A model generated the notes under the pieces. That model was not told the DNA's origin. It saw only the letters and a list, made by a program, of their open reading frames with translations, and made no database searches. Of a stretch of DNA of 64,000 nt, positions 53,737 through 64,000 are shown in pieces. Within the stretch, counting starts at the first letter, position 1. Every line of letters begins with the position of its first letter. The stretch comes from Kaistella polysaccharea. GTDB taxonomy: Bacteria > Bacteroidota > Bacteroidia > Flavobacteriales > Weeksellaceae. A program made the position numbers and the translations under genes. The stretch is taken from the NCBI RefSeq assembly GCF_020410745.1, contig NZ_CP084528.1, positions 1,550,001 to 1,614,000 on the forward strand, read 5' to 3'.

Positions 53737-56223
53737 TTAATCATCGAAGTCGTTGGTAAATGAAATGTTTAAAGTGTAATAAAACTCTTTATATTCTTTC
53801 CACTTGGTAGAATTCTCCACAGGTTCTTCTAAAACCAACCGAACTGTTTGGTTCTTATATTTTCCACTTGCCTTAGATGACAGTTGGAAACGGTATTTTA
53901 CCTCTTTTTGTCGTTCGCTACCTTCTTCGATATCGAATTTAAATTTAAACTGATCACTTAATTCTTCACCATCATCTGCCACAATTACCGCACGGATAAA
54001 TCTCGGTAACATCTGTTCAGTGACCAATTCTTTTTGCATAAAAGAAACTGCCAAAATATTAGTCGTGATCTTATCAGTTGATTTTATGATATCAATTTCG
54101 ACGTTACTTGTCGTAGAAACATCTTTAACCGAAACTTTAATTACAGGAATTACGATTTCCTGCAAAGTAGAACCTCCATGTATAAATCTCGATCCTGAAC
54201 CCTTTACTCTTAATCTATTAATAGACTTAGGAATTAACACATCAATTCCTGATTGTAAACCTAAATCTTCACCATTAAATTTCTTGGTTGCATTGTCATT
54301 AATCAAATTCTTCCCGATGATAAATCTCCTGTTTATGCTCCATAGTTCACCTGAATGATCTGATCTACTATAATCACTTTCATCAATTTTATTATCTTGA
54401 TAGATAAATCCATGATCGGAAGTAATAATCATATTTTTTCCATTCATGGCATTAACTTTCCTCGTCATTTTCATGAGAAACGCAATTTCTTCCTCCACCG
54501 CATCAAACCCCTTTCTTTCCGTAACTTTATCGTCCCCCGTATTGTCAATGCGATTGTGATAAATATAGATAAGATCGTACTGCTTTACAAATTCCCTTCC
54601 TTCTTTTGCAGAATTCATACTCATAAAATCTTCAGCTCCAATTGCAGTTGTACGAGAGCCTGCGTTAGTCTGCAGAACTTTTGTTCTGCCTTGCACACCT
54701 TCCGTTGACATTCCGTCCGCCAACACAAAATCTGATCCTTCCTTAATGGTTAAATTATTATGTGGCAGTAACGAAGCCATGCCAAGTTTGGTATAAGACG
54801 GTAAACTTGAAACCATTGTTGATATAGTGGCTTCAAATCTATTTTCCGCCTGTAATCTTTTGGTAAATTCTACACCACATTCGTATCTAAAGGCATCAGA
54901 GATAATGACGAATAATCTGCGTTGCTTTTCAAATGATGATTTTATGTAGGTATTGTAAAAGTCCGACTGACTATTTTGTGGTTCCCACTTGGTCGTTTTA
55001 TCGATTACTTTCTGCCAATTATTTCCATAAACCATCAACCAATCGTTGGAATATACTTTGTCAATCTTCTCCGATAATTCAGATAGTATTTTATTCTGAT
55101 TCGTTTTTCTGTAACTCCAAACAAACTTCCTGTACGTTTGATCGATCTCATACAAAACATCGGAGTAATTAGTCACTCCTTCGTTGAAACTTTCGTATTT
55201 CGTATTACCGTATTTACGGATTAATGAGATGAGTTGGGAAGCATAAAGCAAACACAGATAGAAATTTTCATACTCCTGAAACCAAAACTTATTTTCTCTT
55301 TCCTTCACCATCTGTCCAACTCTTTCCACAGAAATATCTTCTTCAGAAATCAGATGCACCAACTCATGAATAATCTTCAGGTCAATCAATTTATAGGTGT
55401 CATCACTCAGAATATCTTCGATCACCGCTGAATTTAGTTTTGCTTCAACATCGGTATCGGTGGAAATCTTATCGGAAATCTTACCAAAATATTCTCTGTA
55501 CTGAAAAGTATCTTTCCATAGAGAAAGTAAGAGTCGGGATTCTTTGGAGAGTTCAGTTTTCTTCCCCAAAGAAAAATTGTTGGAGAATACCTCCAAAAGA
55601 AAATCATAGATCGTTGGGGTTTCATTGAAATACTTGTACTTTCTTTCAATCTCTTTCCAAAAGAATTCTGTTAGATTGTAACGTTCAAGTTCCTTTTCAT
55701 ATCGATCACTGTTATCAATATATGCTGAACCGAAAGTGTGAACAAAGGTTGGAAGACTAATGTTTTCTGTCCCGAAAACCACTGCTAACATTTTATATCG
55801 AATGGTCAAGAAATCATCATCTTTATCTATGTATTCTTTTAATTTATTTCGTCTGTCTTTTGCTTTGAAGAACTCAAGATGTTCACCCACCAATTCTTTG
55901 AGATGATAACTCAATCCCATTTCCTGTAAGAACATGGCTTCCTGATCAGTTTGGAAAATGTAGTTTGCTAACTCTAAATCCAATAACCAATTCTCTTCAT
56001 TCAATGGTTTTTTATCATTGAAGTATAATAAGAACTGATCCGTTGGAAACTGCTTAACCACGATGTGTTTTACTTCAAACTCATTTCCCTGCACGTGAAT
56101 TTTTTTCACGTTTTCAAGTGACAGTTCGTTGTACTGATCCATGAGTTCTTGGTTCTCATCGTACCAAAAAATAAGTCGGTGTTTCCCGAAAAGTTTATGG
56201 AGTGCCTCTTCTATCTTGTTCAT
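53737..56223 (-). CDS. pglZ: BREX alkaline-phosphatase-superfamily protein PglZ
   Basis: PglZ is the alkaline-phosphatase-fold protein of BREX; its exact reaction is not established. This 828-residue copy shows the metal-binding motifs SDAFRYE (442-448), YIYHNRIDNTGD (553-564) and TSDHGF (601-606) in the expected order, with a helical N-terminal half. Its start overlaps the pglX end by 4 bases, and brxL begins 11 bases after it. Confidence 0.95.
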   Translation of the reverse strand: MNKIEEALHKLFGKHRLIFWYDENQELMDQYNELSLENVKKIHVQGNEFEVKHIVVKQFPTDQFLLYFNDKKPLNEENWLLDLELANYIFQTDQEAMFLQEMGLSYHLKELVGEHLEFFKAKDRRNKLKEYIDKDDDFLTIRYKMLAVVFGTENISLPTFVHTFGSAYIDNSDRYEKELERYNLTEFFWKEIERKYKYFNETPTIYDFLLEVFSNNFSLGKKTELSKESRLLLSLWKDTFQYREYFGKISDKISTDTDVEAKLNSAVIEDILSDDTYKLIDLKIIHELVHLISEEDISVERVGQMVKERENKFWFQEYENFYLCLLYASQLISLIRKYGNTKYESFNEGVTNYSDVLYEIDQTYRKFVWSYRKTNQNKILSELSEKIDKVYSNDWLMVYGNNWQKVIDKTTKWEPQNSQSDFYNTYIKSSFEKQRRLFVIISDAFRYECGVEFTKRLQAENRFEATISTMVSSLPSYTKLGMASLLPHNNLTIKEGSDFVLADGMSTEGVQGRTKVLQTNAGSRTTAIGAEDFMSMNSAKEGREFVKQYDLIYIYHNRIDNTGDDKVTERKGFDAVEEEIAFLMKMTRKVNAMNGKNMIITSDHGFIYQDNKIDESDYSRSDHSGELWSINRRFIIGKNLINDNATKKFNGEDLGLQSGIDVLIPKSINRLRVKGSGSRFIHGGSTLQEIVIPVIKVSVKDVSTTSNVEIDIIKSTDKITTNILAVSFMQKELVTEQMLPRFIRAVIVADDGEELSDQFKFKFDIEEGSERQKEVKYRFQLSSKASGKYKNQTVRLVLEEPVENSTKWKEYKEFYYTLNISFTNDFDD

Positions 56224-59200
56224 CGTATTTCTGCTGTACTAATCCAATCAAATTCTCTCACCTTTTTCTTGGTCTTGGCATCATTTAAACCTGCAACATC
56301 TTTGATTGCTTTACCAAACTTATTGTAGTTTACCAATACACCATCATCTAAATCAATGCTAATTCTTTCGATAGCAAGGGGACGTAATATTTCTCTTTCG
56401 TAATCTACCAATTCCATGATGACCAATTTCAGGCGGTCTTTTTCTTTCTGTGCTTTGGTTTGCTCGGCGGAAGATCCTGTTACGATGATGTGATCTAAGT
56501 TTTCAATTTTGGTATTGAGTTTTTCTCGGTACTGAACCAAATAGCCGTTCAATATTTTATTTAATGAATCCTGGGTGTATCGGTGCATGTAGATCAAAAC
56601 GTTGAACGATCCTTTTGGGGAAGAGAACATCCAATAGATGGGTCTTTTCTTGTATCGTTTGATGTGGTCTTCATAGAAATCTTTGATAAAATATTTACGA
56701 ATATCTTTGCCCAAAGACTCTTCTAAAAAGGCAAGATTTTTATCGAAATATTGCACCCCGAAACTTGCTTTTAAAAATGCATAGAAACGGTTGACGATAT
56801 CATCCTCAAACCATTCATCATCTAAGACAGGGATAATATTATCTGCATCAGGAACAAAGGTTAAATGACCTTTTTCTTTACCAACTTTCTCTATATAGTC
56901 TTCTAAAGTTTCTCCCTGATTGGCGAGAATTAACCCTTCTTGATCTAAAGAATACCGACCAAACATGCAACCCACCGCATAAGAAATGAACTGTGCCATT
57001 ATCTCTTTGGCTTGAAATACCAACTCACCATCTACTATTTTGGTCTCTTCTTTTAGAATGGTGATATCTTCGAAGGTAACCTCAGGTGTCAACTCATCTT
57101 GTAAACCATAAATCTCTATAAACTGACGGTTAAGTTCTTCCTCATTTTTATGTAACTGTGTGAATTTGTTTTTCCAATACAATTGGTAGAGATCGTAGGT
57201 TTCTTCTAATTCTTGAGATTTTAAACGAATGAATTCATTTTGTTGGAAGTCCCAGGAAGTTTCGTGGGAATTCCATTCTTGTTTTGAGATAGAAATCAAT
57301 GATAAAACTTTACTATCAATATCAACTTGGTTCGAAAATATAATAGGTAATTTAGCAATATCGCCACTTAGCACTGATAATGTAGGCGAAAACACTTCTA
57401 AAATTTTTGCACTTATCTTTGAATTTAAGAAGCCTAATATATAGTTTAGGTCGCTTTCTTTCGGAAATGCCGACGGTCCCGAGGAAGAGAATATTACACC
57501 TTCACCAAAATACCTAAAAGTTGGAATGCCTGAAGTTATTCCTCCCCACGTTATTCCTTTTTTGAAATATAAATTTTCACTTCTTATCTCCTTAGTATAA
57601 CTTCCCCCTTTATACTTTTTTACTATATATCTTTTGAGTTCATCACCATTATTAGACCAATTAATTACAAAGTGATTCATACCGTACCATTTGCATTTAC
57701 CTCCACCTTTATTGATGATATTCCACTTTTTGTTTTCGGTTAATGAAATGTCTTTAGAATTACCCTCAAAATTTGTTCGCTCCCGTGACATCTCAAACCA
57801 CAATTTTATAAATCTTGTATCATCCAAAGTAACAAGGCCTTTCCTTGGATTGGCTATTTCTTTTAATTTGTCAGATGAATGAAGTTTATCAATAAAGTTT
57901 TGATTCAACCAATATCCAATTGGACTCCCAGGAATTTTTTTAAAGTCGTTTTGATTGGCGGTATAAGAAATTTGTAATCCTTTTTCATCCACAAGTTCTA
58001 CCACAGACGAAATTACGTCACCTTCACGATATTTATCAAAATTTATTTTTATTGTATTGTCTTGTTTTACTTTAAGAAAAATATCTCTTATATCTTCAGG
58101 ATATAGATGTTGAAAATTTCTTTTATGTAGTTTAAAATAATTTGAATCTCTAAATAATATTTGATTTTGAATAATAAATGCAGTTGAACCCCAATCTATT
58201 CCAAATATTCCACGACCCATATGAAGTAAAGAATCAATATATTTTTCTTTAATTATTTTTACTCTCAATTTTTCAAAAGATGATAAAAAAAGCCAAGATG
58301 GAAGGTTAATCATGCCTAAAATACCTTTAGGTAAAAGCATATTTAATCCCGCTTCCATAAAACAAGTCATTAAATCCGCTTTACTATCAGGATAATTTTT
58401 CTTTACAAATTCACCCAAAACTTTGTTCATGTTTCCACCACCCATGTAAGGAGGGTTATCAACAATACAATGGTATTTTTTACTTAATGGTAAAAGTTGA
58501 TTAACTGCCAATTTCAATCTTTCCAAAAGTTCTGCCTGAAAGACATCGGCTTTAGGATAAACTTTTTCTATTTGTAATAAAGCATTTTCGAGAAACTCCT
58601 CAGAAGATTTTGCTATCATTAAAGAACCGTAATTGGTTGCCTGTTCCATTACTTCAAGATCATACTGAAATTTAGATGATTTATCTAAATAAGTTAAAAC
58701 CAAAACACTCATCAGTTCCTCTTTGGTAAAAGAAACATCCTGATATTGAAGAATATTTGGTTCAACTTCTTTCTTGAAAAATCTACGGTGGTAACTTCTT
58801 GCTTTCATCATGAGTGCCATTCCCGCTAATTGGGAAGCACGTTCATCGATTTCAAAACCGTGTAAATTTTTGGTAATAATCAGTTCAGGGATTTCGGTTG
58901 GGTTGTAACCTTCCTCTTCATAGATTTTATAAAGCAAATCAAAACCGTACACTAAAATATGTCCACTTCCACACGCCTGATCCAATAAGGTCAATTCTTC
59001 TATGGAATTTAAATTTAAATAATCCTCAGAAGTTACAGACGGTGACTCAATAAAATACGGCATGTGTTCCCGCAGTTTGGAATTGGGCTTGTTCTGTAAC
59101 CACAATTTCCCAACCGTATTTTGTACCATATATTCTACGATCCATCGTGGAGTAAACAACTGTGTTGCGGCAGGAATATCTTCTTTCTCAACGGCACTCT

Positions 59201-59846
59201 TTGAAGCGAAAACTTCATCTTTCCTTTCAGAAATATAAAACTGATACAACCAACCAATGATTTCAACTTCCGCACAATCTTCGGCAGACATTCCATCCCT
59301 AAAATCCTGAATAACGGATAATTCAGACGTTAAATCATCAGGAAGAAGGAGTTCGGTGTAATCGTTAATCCGTTCAAAAAGGAAAGGAAATACGGAACTT
59401 AAATGATTACAGGAAGCGATTAAAAGATTTCGGTATGCTTCATTCTGAGAATCATTACTTGGGATTTTCCCATCTAAAATATCAAAAATCTTTTGACGGT
59501 CTAATTTCAGATCATCAGAAATATGACCTCTTTTTGCTTCGTCCAAAATCTCAGGTAAAGTATAACCATCATTGGGAGTTACGACTTTCGTTCCGATCGG
59601 TTGGTAATCGTTCACATCCATAAAACGCAACGCCATCAACCTGTTGAACCAAGTGTATGACACCCGATCCACGATTTCCTGTTTGGTGGATTTAGACAGG
59701 ATTTCTTTTAATTTACTGACCTGTTCACTCTTTTCCCGAAGTTCAGGGGAATCTGTATTCAGAACATACTCCAACTTGGAACTGATTTGTTCCATGAGTT
59801 TGAGTCGGGTTTGTTGAGCGAACTTTTTTAAAATATTAGTATTCAT
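56220..59846 (-). CDS. pglX: BREX adenine-specific DNA methyltransferase PglX
   Basis: PglX methylates host DNA at an adenine so that BREX can tell self from phage. The 1208-residue protein has SAM-binding motif DQACGSGH (289-296) and the catalytic NPPY motif (464-467), then a long target-recognition region. Length is typical of type 1 PglX. It overlaps pglZ by 4 bases and follows brxC by 3 bases. Confidence 0.96.
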   Translation of the reverse strand: MNTNILKKFAQQTRLKLMEQISSKLEYVLNTDSPELREKSEQVSKLKEILSKSTKQEIVDRVSYTWFNRLMALRFMDVNDYQPIGTKVVTPNDGYTLPEILDEAKRGHISDDLKLDRQKIFDILDGKIPSNDSQNEAYRNLLIASCNHLSSVFPFLFERINDYTELLLPDDLTSELSVIQDFRDGMSAEDCAEVEIIGWLYQFYISERKDEVFASKSAVEKEDIPAATQLFTPRWIVEYMVQNTVGKLWLQNKPNSKLREHMPYFIESPSVTSEDYLNLNSIEELTLLDQACGSGHILVYGFDLLYKIYEEEGYNPTEIPELIITKNLHGFEIDERASQLAGMALMMKARSYHRRFFKKEVEPNILQYQDVSFTKEELMSVLVLTYLDKSSKFQYDLEVMEQATNYGSLMIAKSSEEFLENALLQIEKVYPKADVFQAELLERLKLAVNQLLPLSKKYHCIVDNPPYMGGGNMNKVLGEFVKKNYPDSKADLMTCFMEAGLNMLLPKGILGMINLPSWLFLSSFEKLRVKIIKEKYIDSLLHMGRGIFGIDWGSTAFIIQNQILFRDSNYFKLHKRNFQHLYPEDIRDIFLKVKQDNTIKINFDKYREGDVISSVVELVDEKGLQISYTANQNDFKKIPGSPIGYWLNQNFIDKLHSSDKLKEIANPRKGLVTLDDTRFIKLWFEMSRERTNFEGNSKDISLTENKKWNIINKGGGKCKWYGMNHFVINWSNNGDELKRYIVKKYKGGSYTKEIRSENLYFKKGITWGGITSGIPTFRYFGEGVIFSSSGPSAFPKESDLNYILGFLNSKISAKILEVFSPTLSVLSGDIAKLPIIFSNQVDIDSKVLSLISISKQEWNSHETSWDFQQNEFIRLKSQELEETYDLYQLYWKNKFTQLHKNEEELNRQFIEIYGLQDELTPEVTFEDITILKEETKIVDGELVFQAKEIMAQFISYAVGCMFGRYSLDQEGLILANQGETLEDYIEKVGKEKGHLTFVPDADNIIPVLDDEWFEDDIVNRFYAFLKASFGVQYFDKNLAFLEESLGKDIRKYFIKDFYEDHIKRYKKRPIYWMFSSPKGSFNVLIYMHRYTQDSLNKILNGYLVQYREKLNTKIENLDHIIVTGSSAEQTKAQKEKDRLKLVIMELVDYEREILRPLAIERISIDLDDGVLVNYNKFGKAIKDVAGLNDAKTKKKVREFDWISTAEIR

Positions 59847-59849
59847 GCC

Positions 59850-62800
59850 TTACAGGGAAATTCGTTTGTTTTCTTTGATTTTGTCCGCAAACGCTTTTCT
59901 AATGGCTTCTACGTATTCGTTTACATCATCTTCCGTTTTCAGTTCCGTTTTATTAAAGGTAGGTTTGATGGAAGATCCTCTTATGTATTGAATGTGTTTG
60001 ATGACAGGTTTAGGTTGATCATCGTCATCCGTGCCGTCAGGATCAGGAGTAGGCTCCGGCGTTGCAAGGCGAATCATTTCGTTTAACTGCTTGGTGTACA
60101 GTTCATCTGATACGTAAACAACCGTATTTCTCATATTTCCAATATACCGCTGTCCTTTCAATTTGTTAATTTCATCTTCAAAAGGAGAAATAATTGCGTT
60201 CTGATCTGAATCTGAAAGACGGCTGAATTCCTCTTTTGATTTTATAATGGTTATAACCTCTTCCGTTTTTTGAATGGCTTTATTACGCTCTTCATTAATC
60301 TTATCCTGTAACTTTGTGGTGATGTTCTCGTGTAAAACTTTTGCTTCTCTTACCGTATTCCCTTTGTAAGGTGCTCGGTCTTCCATAACACCTTTTATTT
60401 CCGCAAACTCATTTCCCTCCACATATTCCACGTTGGATAAATCACTTTTAAGGAAGTTTGTAATTTTCTCATAGATCTTCAGTTGATCACCATTGATAAA
60501 CTTCTTGATTGGATCTAAGATATTTTCTTTGGTATCCAACAGTTCGTCTTCAAAATCCTTAAGATTGGTTAAATAATAACTGTATTCATTATTTTTTAAT
60601 TTATATAATTGATCTCTGAAATCAGATAGCACCTCAACAAATGGAAGTTCAGTTTTTCGCACCACCAAATTGGAAACATCGTTATACATTTCACCCAATT
60701 TCTCTTTAAATTCATTGGCAACTTCCTTGGCCTCAATCTTGGAAGGGTTTTCATCAAACGCTTCGGAGTAGGTTTGTTTTAGTTTGATAACCAATTTGGG
60801 ATCGATCACTGCTTGAGGTTCTAACATCACATTGGCGTACGATGCTGAATTCAGTAACGCCTGAACCACTTCATTATCTTCAAGTTGATTAGAATCTTTT
60901 TTTAATTCAACTTTCCCTCTTTTGTAGAGTTGGGCAACCAAAGTCCAAACTGCATTCTGATACCATCCGTATGGTTTTTTAGCGAAATGGTTTTTTAAAT
61001 CATTCAAAGAAGTACGATCTGACTGTCCTTTTCTTCTGTTGATAATATTTAATATTTCAGACTCACCTTCGGTCATGGTGTTATCATCGGTGGTAAACAA
61101 ACTGTCTTTTCCACCAAAAATAACTGACTTAAAAGTATCCTCAGAGTATTGAACATTCCCCAACATTCTTAAATTGGTATAGACCGTTTTAACCAAATTT
61201 TGGAAAGAATTCACCACCATTGTTTTGCCGTCGGCTACATTTCCTGTTTGGATTTTTTCCCCGTTCATGTAAACCGAAGAATCTGAAAGGAGTTTGTTAC
61301 CGAGGAGAACTAAGTTTCTTCTTCTGTCCACATTTTGGATTGCTTTCTCCTGAAGAATTCTCTTTACTTCTACTTTGTTGGAAGTGGATTGATTTTGTTT
61401 GCTGTACGTATCTGTCCGCAAATACATTTTCAAATCCTTCATAAAAGTTACGTTGGACGGCAGAACAATTTTCATCCCCGTGCTTCCCATCGTTTGTCCT
61501 TGGATCAGGACTGTTTTCGTATAATCAGAATAATTTTCTGTAATTATTTCTATGGCAAGTTCCTTTTCTCTGCCGAGCAAAATGCCGTCGATCTTACTTG
61601 TGAACTCATAATCTTGTTTAGTATCAAAGTATTTGATTTTACTGTCTCGAATTATTTCATCAAAGAAAATTTCCTTTAATAGTTGGGTTACTTTCTGTTC
61701 TTCGACATCGGTGTTTTTAATTTCCTGTTCAATGTCTTTTTCTTCATCGGTTAGGAACTCATACACATCACCGTTTCTCTGAACGTAGCTTTGATTCTCT
61801 AAAAGGTTTAGGGCTTCATCGATATCTTTTTCATGATTTTTAAGATCTATATCAATTTTATTGATCATTAATACTGAAATATTTCTTTTGGTTGTTTTAA
61901 AATTGCCGTAATACTTTACAAGGAATAAGGTTTTCAGAACTTTAATGGCAAAGTCGTTATCAATATTTCTTTCAGCCAATTGAATGGTATTTTGGATTTG
62001 CCCTTTCAGTTCGTTTCGTAAACCATCAAACATCAAATCAAAACTCACCAAAGTATTTTCCCCTTTCTCTTCAATATTCTGAATCACTTGTTGAAAAACG
62101 CCCAACATACTTCTTTCCCCGACTGAAGCATGTTTTCCCTGAAATGCATTATGCATTGCTAAAGCAATCCTACATTGTTGGAACAGATCAAACTGATACG
62201 GTATGAAGGGTAATTTATTGGCGAAATCGGTTTCCCCTTTAAATCCTTTGAACTGTACTCCTGAATCTGAGAAACTCAATAAAGTGTCTAAATGCGCACT
62301 TTCTTTTTTGAAGGTGTTCGCAAGATGTTGATGTGCTTCGGGTTTCTTTTTTAATAACCTTTTCTCAATAACTTCATCCACGTTTGCAGAAGTTAACGGT
62401 ACTTTGATTCTAAAACGAGCCTGAATACGGGAGAAGTCATTCTGTTGACTTCTATTCATATCACCTACAATCTTCTCCATATCCTCCTGAGAGGTCACCA
62501 AAATCCATGAATGACCGTGTGTCACCGTCGTAAGAGATTCCGCAATGGTTTGAAGATTCAACATCAATTTGGTATTCTCTGAAATGAACTGACCTACTTC
62601 ATCAACGAAGAAATTTAATCTAAAACCTGATGCTTTAGTTTTAACGTATTCATTTACTTTTTGAGCGAAGTCTTCGATGGATTGTTTCTGTTTACTTTCT
62701 AAGACATCCAAGATATCATCGTAATCGGACGGATTGGTGTCAAAAATTCCGCCTAATACTTCTGATATAGATTTGGTTATCCTTGGGTCAAAGTAATCGA

Positions 62801-63377
62801 TTCTTGCTGTGTTCCAATCACTTCCAAGATTTTCTTCGAATTTAGATCTGAACTCATCATACTTTCCTTGCTTATCTAACCACATCTCAAATTCTGCCAC
62901 GTGAGGTTGGAAACCGTAATACCCAACGTGGTCATAAAACACCTTATAAAATACTTTTAAAATAGCGGAAGGATCATCTTTGGTGGTGATCTGTGCTTGT
63001 TGATCAATGTTAAAAAGAATTGATTCTGATGGAATACGAGTTGAGGATACAATGTCACCTTTAAGCAAAACATCATCTTCTATTTTCTCTGCGAATAGTT
63101 CACCACATTTATATCCATCAACTTCCTTATTTTCTAAAACATAAGAAAGGATCTTCAATAAGTGAGATTTACCACTTCCGAAGAAACCTGAAATCCACAC
63201 TCCGTTTGAACCACTATAACTTTTATAATTACTGAACAGTTCACCGATCTTTTTTGCAATTTCTTTGGTAATTACGTATTCCGCAACCTCTGTTGAAATG
63301 TGATCTCTGTCATCTGCCTTGATTACCGTTTCAATATTACGGTTGATGTCTTTCTCGAAAAAGTTTTTAATGATCAT
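59850..63377 (-). CDS. brxC: BREX P-loop protein BrxC
   Basis: BrxC is a large ATPase-like core protein of BREX, required for resistance. This 1175-residue copy has Walker A GFFGSGKS (64-71) and a Walker B-like segment FRLNFFVDEVGQFIS. The C-terminal half is coiled-coil-rich. Its start overlaps the brxB end by 4 bases. Confidence 0.95.
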   Translation of the reverse strand: MIIKNFFEKDINRNIETVIKADDRDHISTEVAEYVITKEIAKKIGELFSNYKSYSGSNGVWISGFFGSGKSHLLKILSYVLENKEVDGYKCGELFAEKIEDDVLLKGDIVSSTRIPSESILFNIDQQAQITTKDDPSAILKVFYKVFYDHVGYYGFQPHVAEFEMWLDKQGKYDEFRSKFEENLGSDWNTARIDYFDPRITKSISEVLGGIFDTNPSDYDDILDVLESKQKQSIEDFAQKVNEYVKTKASGFRLNFFVDEVGQFISENTKLMLNLQTIAESLTTVTHGHSWILVTSQEDMEKIVGDMNRSQQNDFSRIQARFRIKVPLTSANVDEVIEKRLLKKKPEAHQHLANTFKKESAHLDTLLSFSDSGVQFKGFKGETDFANKLPFIPYQFDLFQQCRIALAMHNAFQGKHASVGERSMLGVFQQVIQNIEEKGENTLVSFDLMFDGLRNELKGQIQNTIQLAERNIDNDFAIKVLKTLFLVKYYGNFKTTKRNISVLMINKIDIDLKNHEKDIDEALNLLENQSYVQRNGDVYEFLTDEEKDIEQEIKNTDVEEQKVTQLLKEIFFDEIIRDSKIKYFDTKQDYEFTSKIDGILLGREKELAIEIITENYSDYTKTVLIQGQTMGSTGMKIVLPSNVTFMKDLKMYLRTDTYSKQNQSTSNKVEVKRILQEKAIQNVDRRRNLVLLGNKLLSDSSVYMNGEKIQTGNVADGKTMVVNSFQNLVKTVYTNLRMLGNVQYSEDTFKSVIFGGKDSLFTTDDNTMTEGESEILNIINRRKGQSDRTSLNDLKNHFAKKPYGWYQNAVWTLVAQLYKRGKVELKKDSNQLEDNEVVQALLNSASYANVMLEPQAVIDPKLVIKLKQTYSEAFDENPSKIEAKEVANEFKEKLGEMYNDVSNLVVRKTELPFVEVLSDFRDQLYKLKNNEYSYYLTNLKDFEDELLDTKENILDPIKKFINGDQLKIYEKITNFLKSDLSNVEYVEGNEFAEIKGVMEDRAPYKGNTVREAKVLHENITTKLQDKINEERNKAIQKTEEVITIIKSKEEFSRLSDSDQNAIISPFEDEINKLKGQRYIGNMRNTVVYVSDELYTKQLNEMIRLATPEPTPDPDGTDDDDQPKPVIKHIQYIRGSSIKPTFNKTELKTEDDVNEYVEAIRKAFADKIKENKRISL

Positions 63378-63958
63378 GGTTTTGCGTTGATTAAGTCAAT
63401 GTTAAATGCTCGGTAATAATTGTCGTCTTTCATGGCACCGAAAAGATTCAGTGATGTTCCATTATAATCCCCAGGGAAGAAAATAACGGTTGGTGAATCT
63501 TTGGCGATATTCTGTAAATTGTTTAAAATCGTGTGAGATCTGATGTAAGGAAACACCAACCCAATGCCCGTCAAAAAATAAACACTCGATGGATTTTGGT
63601 CAATGATTTCTTTAATTTTGGGAGTCAGCACCTGATGGATGTTCAAGGTGGATTGTAACGCATTCAGAAACTTATCCTTCTTTTTCACCTTCTCAATTTC
63701 AAACATTCTTTCTACACCACCTTTGGACTCCAAAATATCACATACAATGTCGTAGAGATTCAATTCTAAAACACTTACTCCCGAGTTCTCCAATTTATTT
63801 TTTAGACCCTTTATTGAGTCACTTACTTCGGTCTCCATTGCAGGATCGTAAGCACTTATAAAAAAAGGAATTTCACCACCCAATGACTCTTTCTTTAGAA
63901 AGTTCGGTGATGAAATGATGTTGTATAAATGTGTAAATTTCTTTTTAATATCTTCCAT
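63374..63958 (-). CDS. brxB: BREX protein BrxB (DUF1788)
   Basis: BrxB is a small core protein of BREX with unknown biochemistry. From the ATG at 63956-63958 the protein is 194 residues (MEDIKKKFTHLYNII), the normal size, with IPFFISAYDPAMETEV and the DUF1788 region FLTGIGLVFPYIRSHTIL. An in-frame TTG at 63985 would add nine residues. brxA should lie just beyond the right edge of the window. Confidence 0.93.
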   Translation of the reverse strand: MEDIKKKFTHLYNIISSPNFLKKESLGGEIPFFISAYDPAMETEVSDSIKGLKNKLENSGVSVLELNLYDIVCDILESKGGVERMFEIEKVKKKDKFLNALQSTLNIHQVLTPKIKEIIDQNPSSVYFLTGIGLVFPYIRSHTILNNLQNIAKDSPTVIFFPGDYNGTSLNLFGAMKDDNYYRAFNIDLINAKP

Positions 63959-64000
63959 TTTTAAATTATACTCTTTTAATATCAATATCAGAAATCAAAA

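Overview
The window looks like a chromosomal segment of a flavobacterium in the Chryseobacterium/Kaistella (Weeksellaceae) group. The evidence is low GC, a SusC/SusD pair, an IPExxxVDY-family gene between rnc and pyk, many Bacteroidota-type -7 boxes (TAnnTTTG) upstream of genes, and a housekeeping protein set typical of Flavobacteriia. The genus is an inference from protein character; no search was run.

Positions 1 to about 40,210 are ordinary core chromosome. From left to right: clpB (cut by the window edge); a paaE/paaA pair without paaBCD, followed by hutG; an acpP-fabF-rnc-IPExxxVDY-pyk cluster; a predicted DNA-binding regulator; groES-groEL; an M1 peptidase; HupE/UreJ and DUF6702 genes; acpH; a four-helix-bundle gene between two inverted heptanucleotide repeat arrays; radA; a YceI gene behind a perfect inverted repeat; a lipoprotein; pyrG; yidC; rnhB; a SusC/SusD pair; argS; a MenE-like ligase; arfB; a deoxyhypusine-synthase-like gene lacking the expected lysine; a 48-residue small gene; an alkyltransferase-like gene; htpG; and recA. 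Two clear copies of a structured dispersed repeat lie at 21347-21455 and 34797-34920.

A tRNA-Gln (TTG) gene at 40138-40211 marks the start of a genomic island that runs past the right edge. Next to the tRNA lie eight copies of a CTCATTTT/AAAATGAG box and a tyrosine integrase. Then come an unrecognised cysteine-motif protein, a ParB-domain/DNA-methyltransferase fusion, a small helix-turn-helix protein, and a large primase-like/SF2-helicase protein. A serine recombinase and a GIY-YIG protein follow. This layout resembles a replicating integrative element or satellite.

The right end, on the minus strand, is a type 1 BREX phage-defence operon in canonical order: brxB, brxC, pglX, pglZ, brxL (brxA would lie beyond the window), then three unknown small genes. 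Its BrxL is unusual. The N-terminal and AAA+ parts are present, but the region where canonical BrxL carries a Lon-like protease domain instead reads as a MITD1-type phospholipase-D-like (MIT_C) domain followed by an ASCH domain. This is the strongest candidate for something new in the window.
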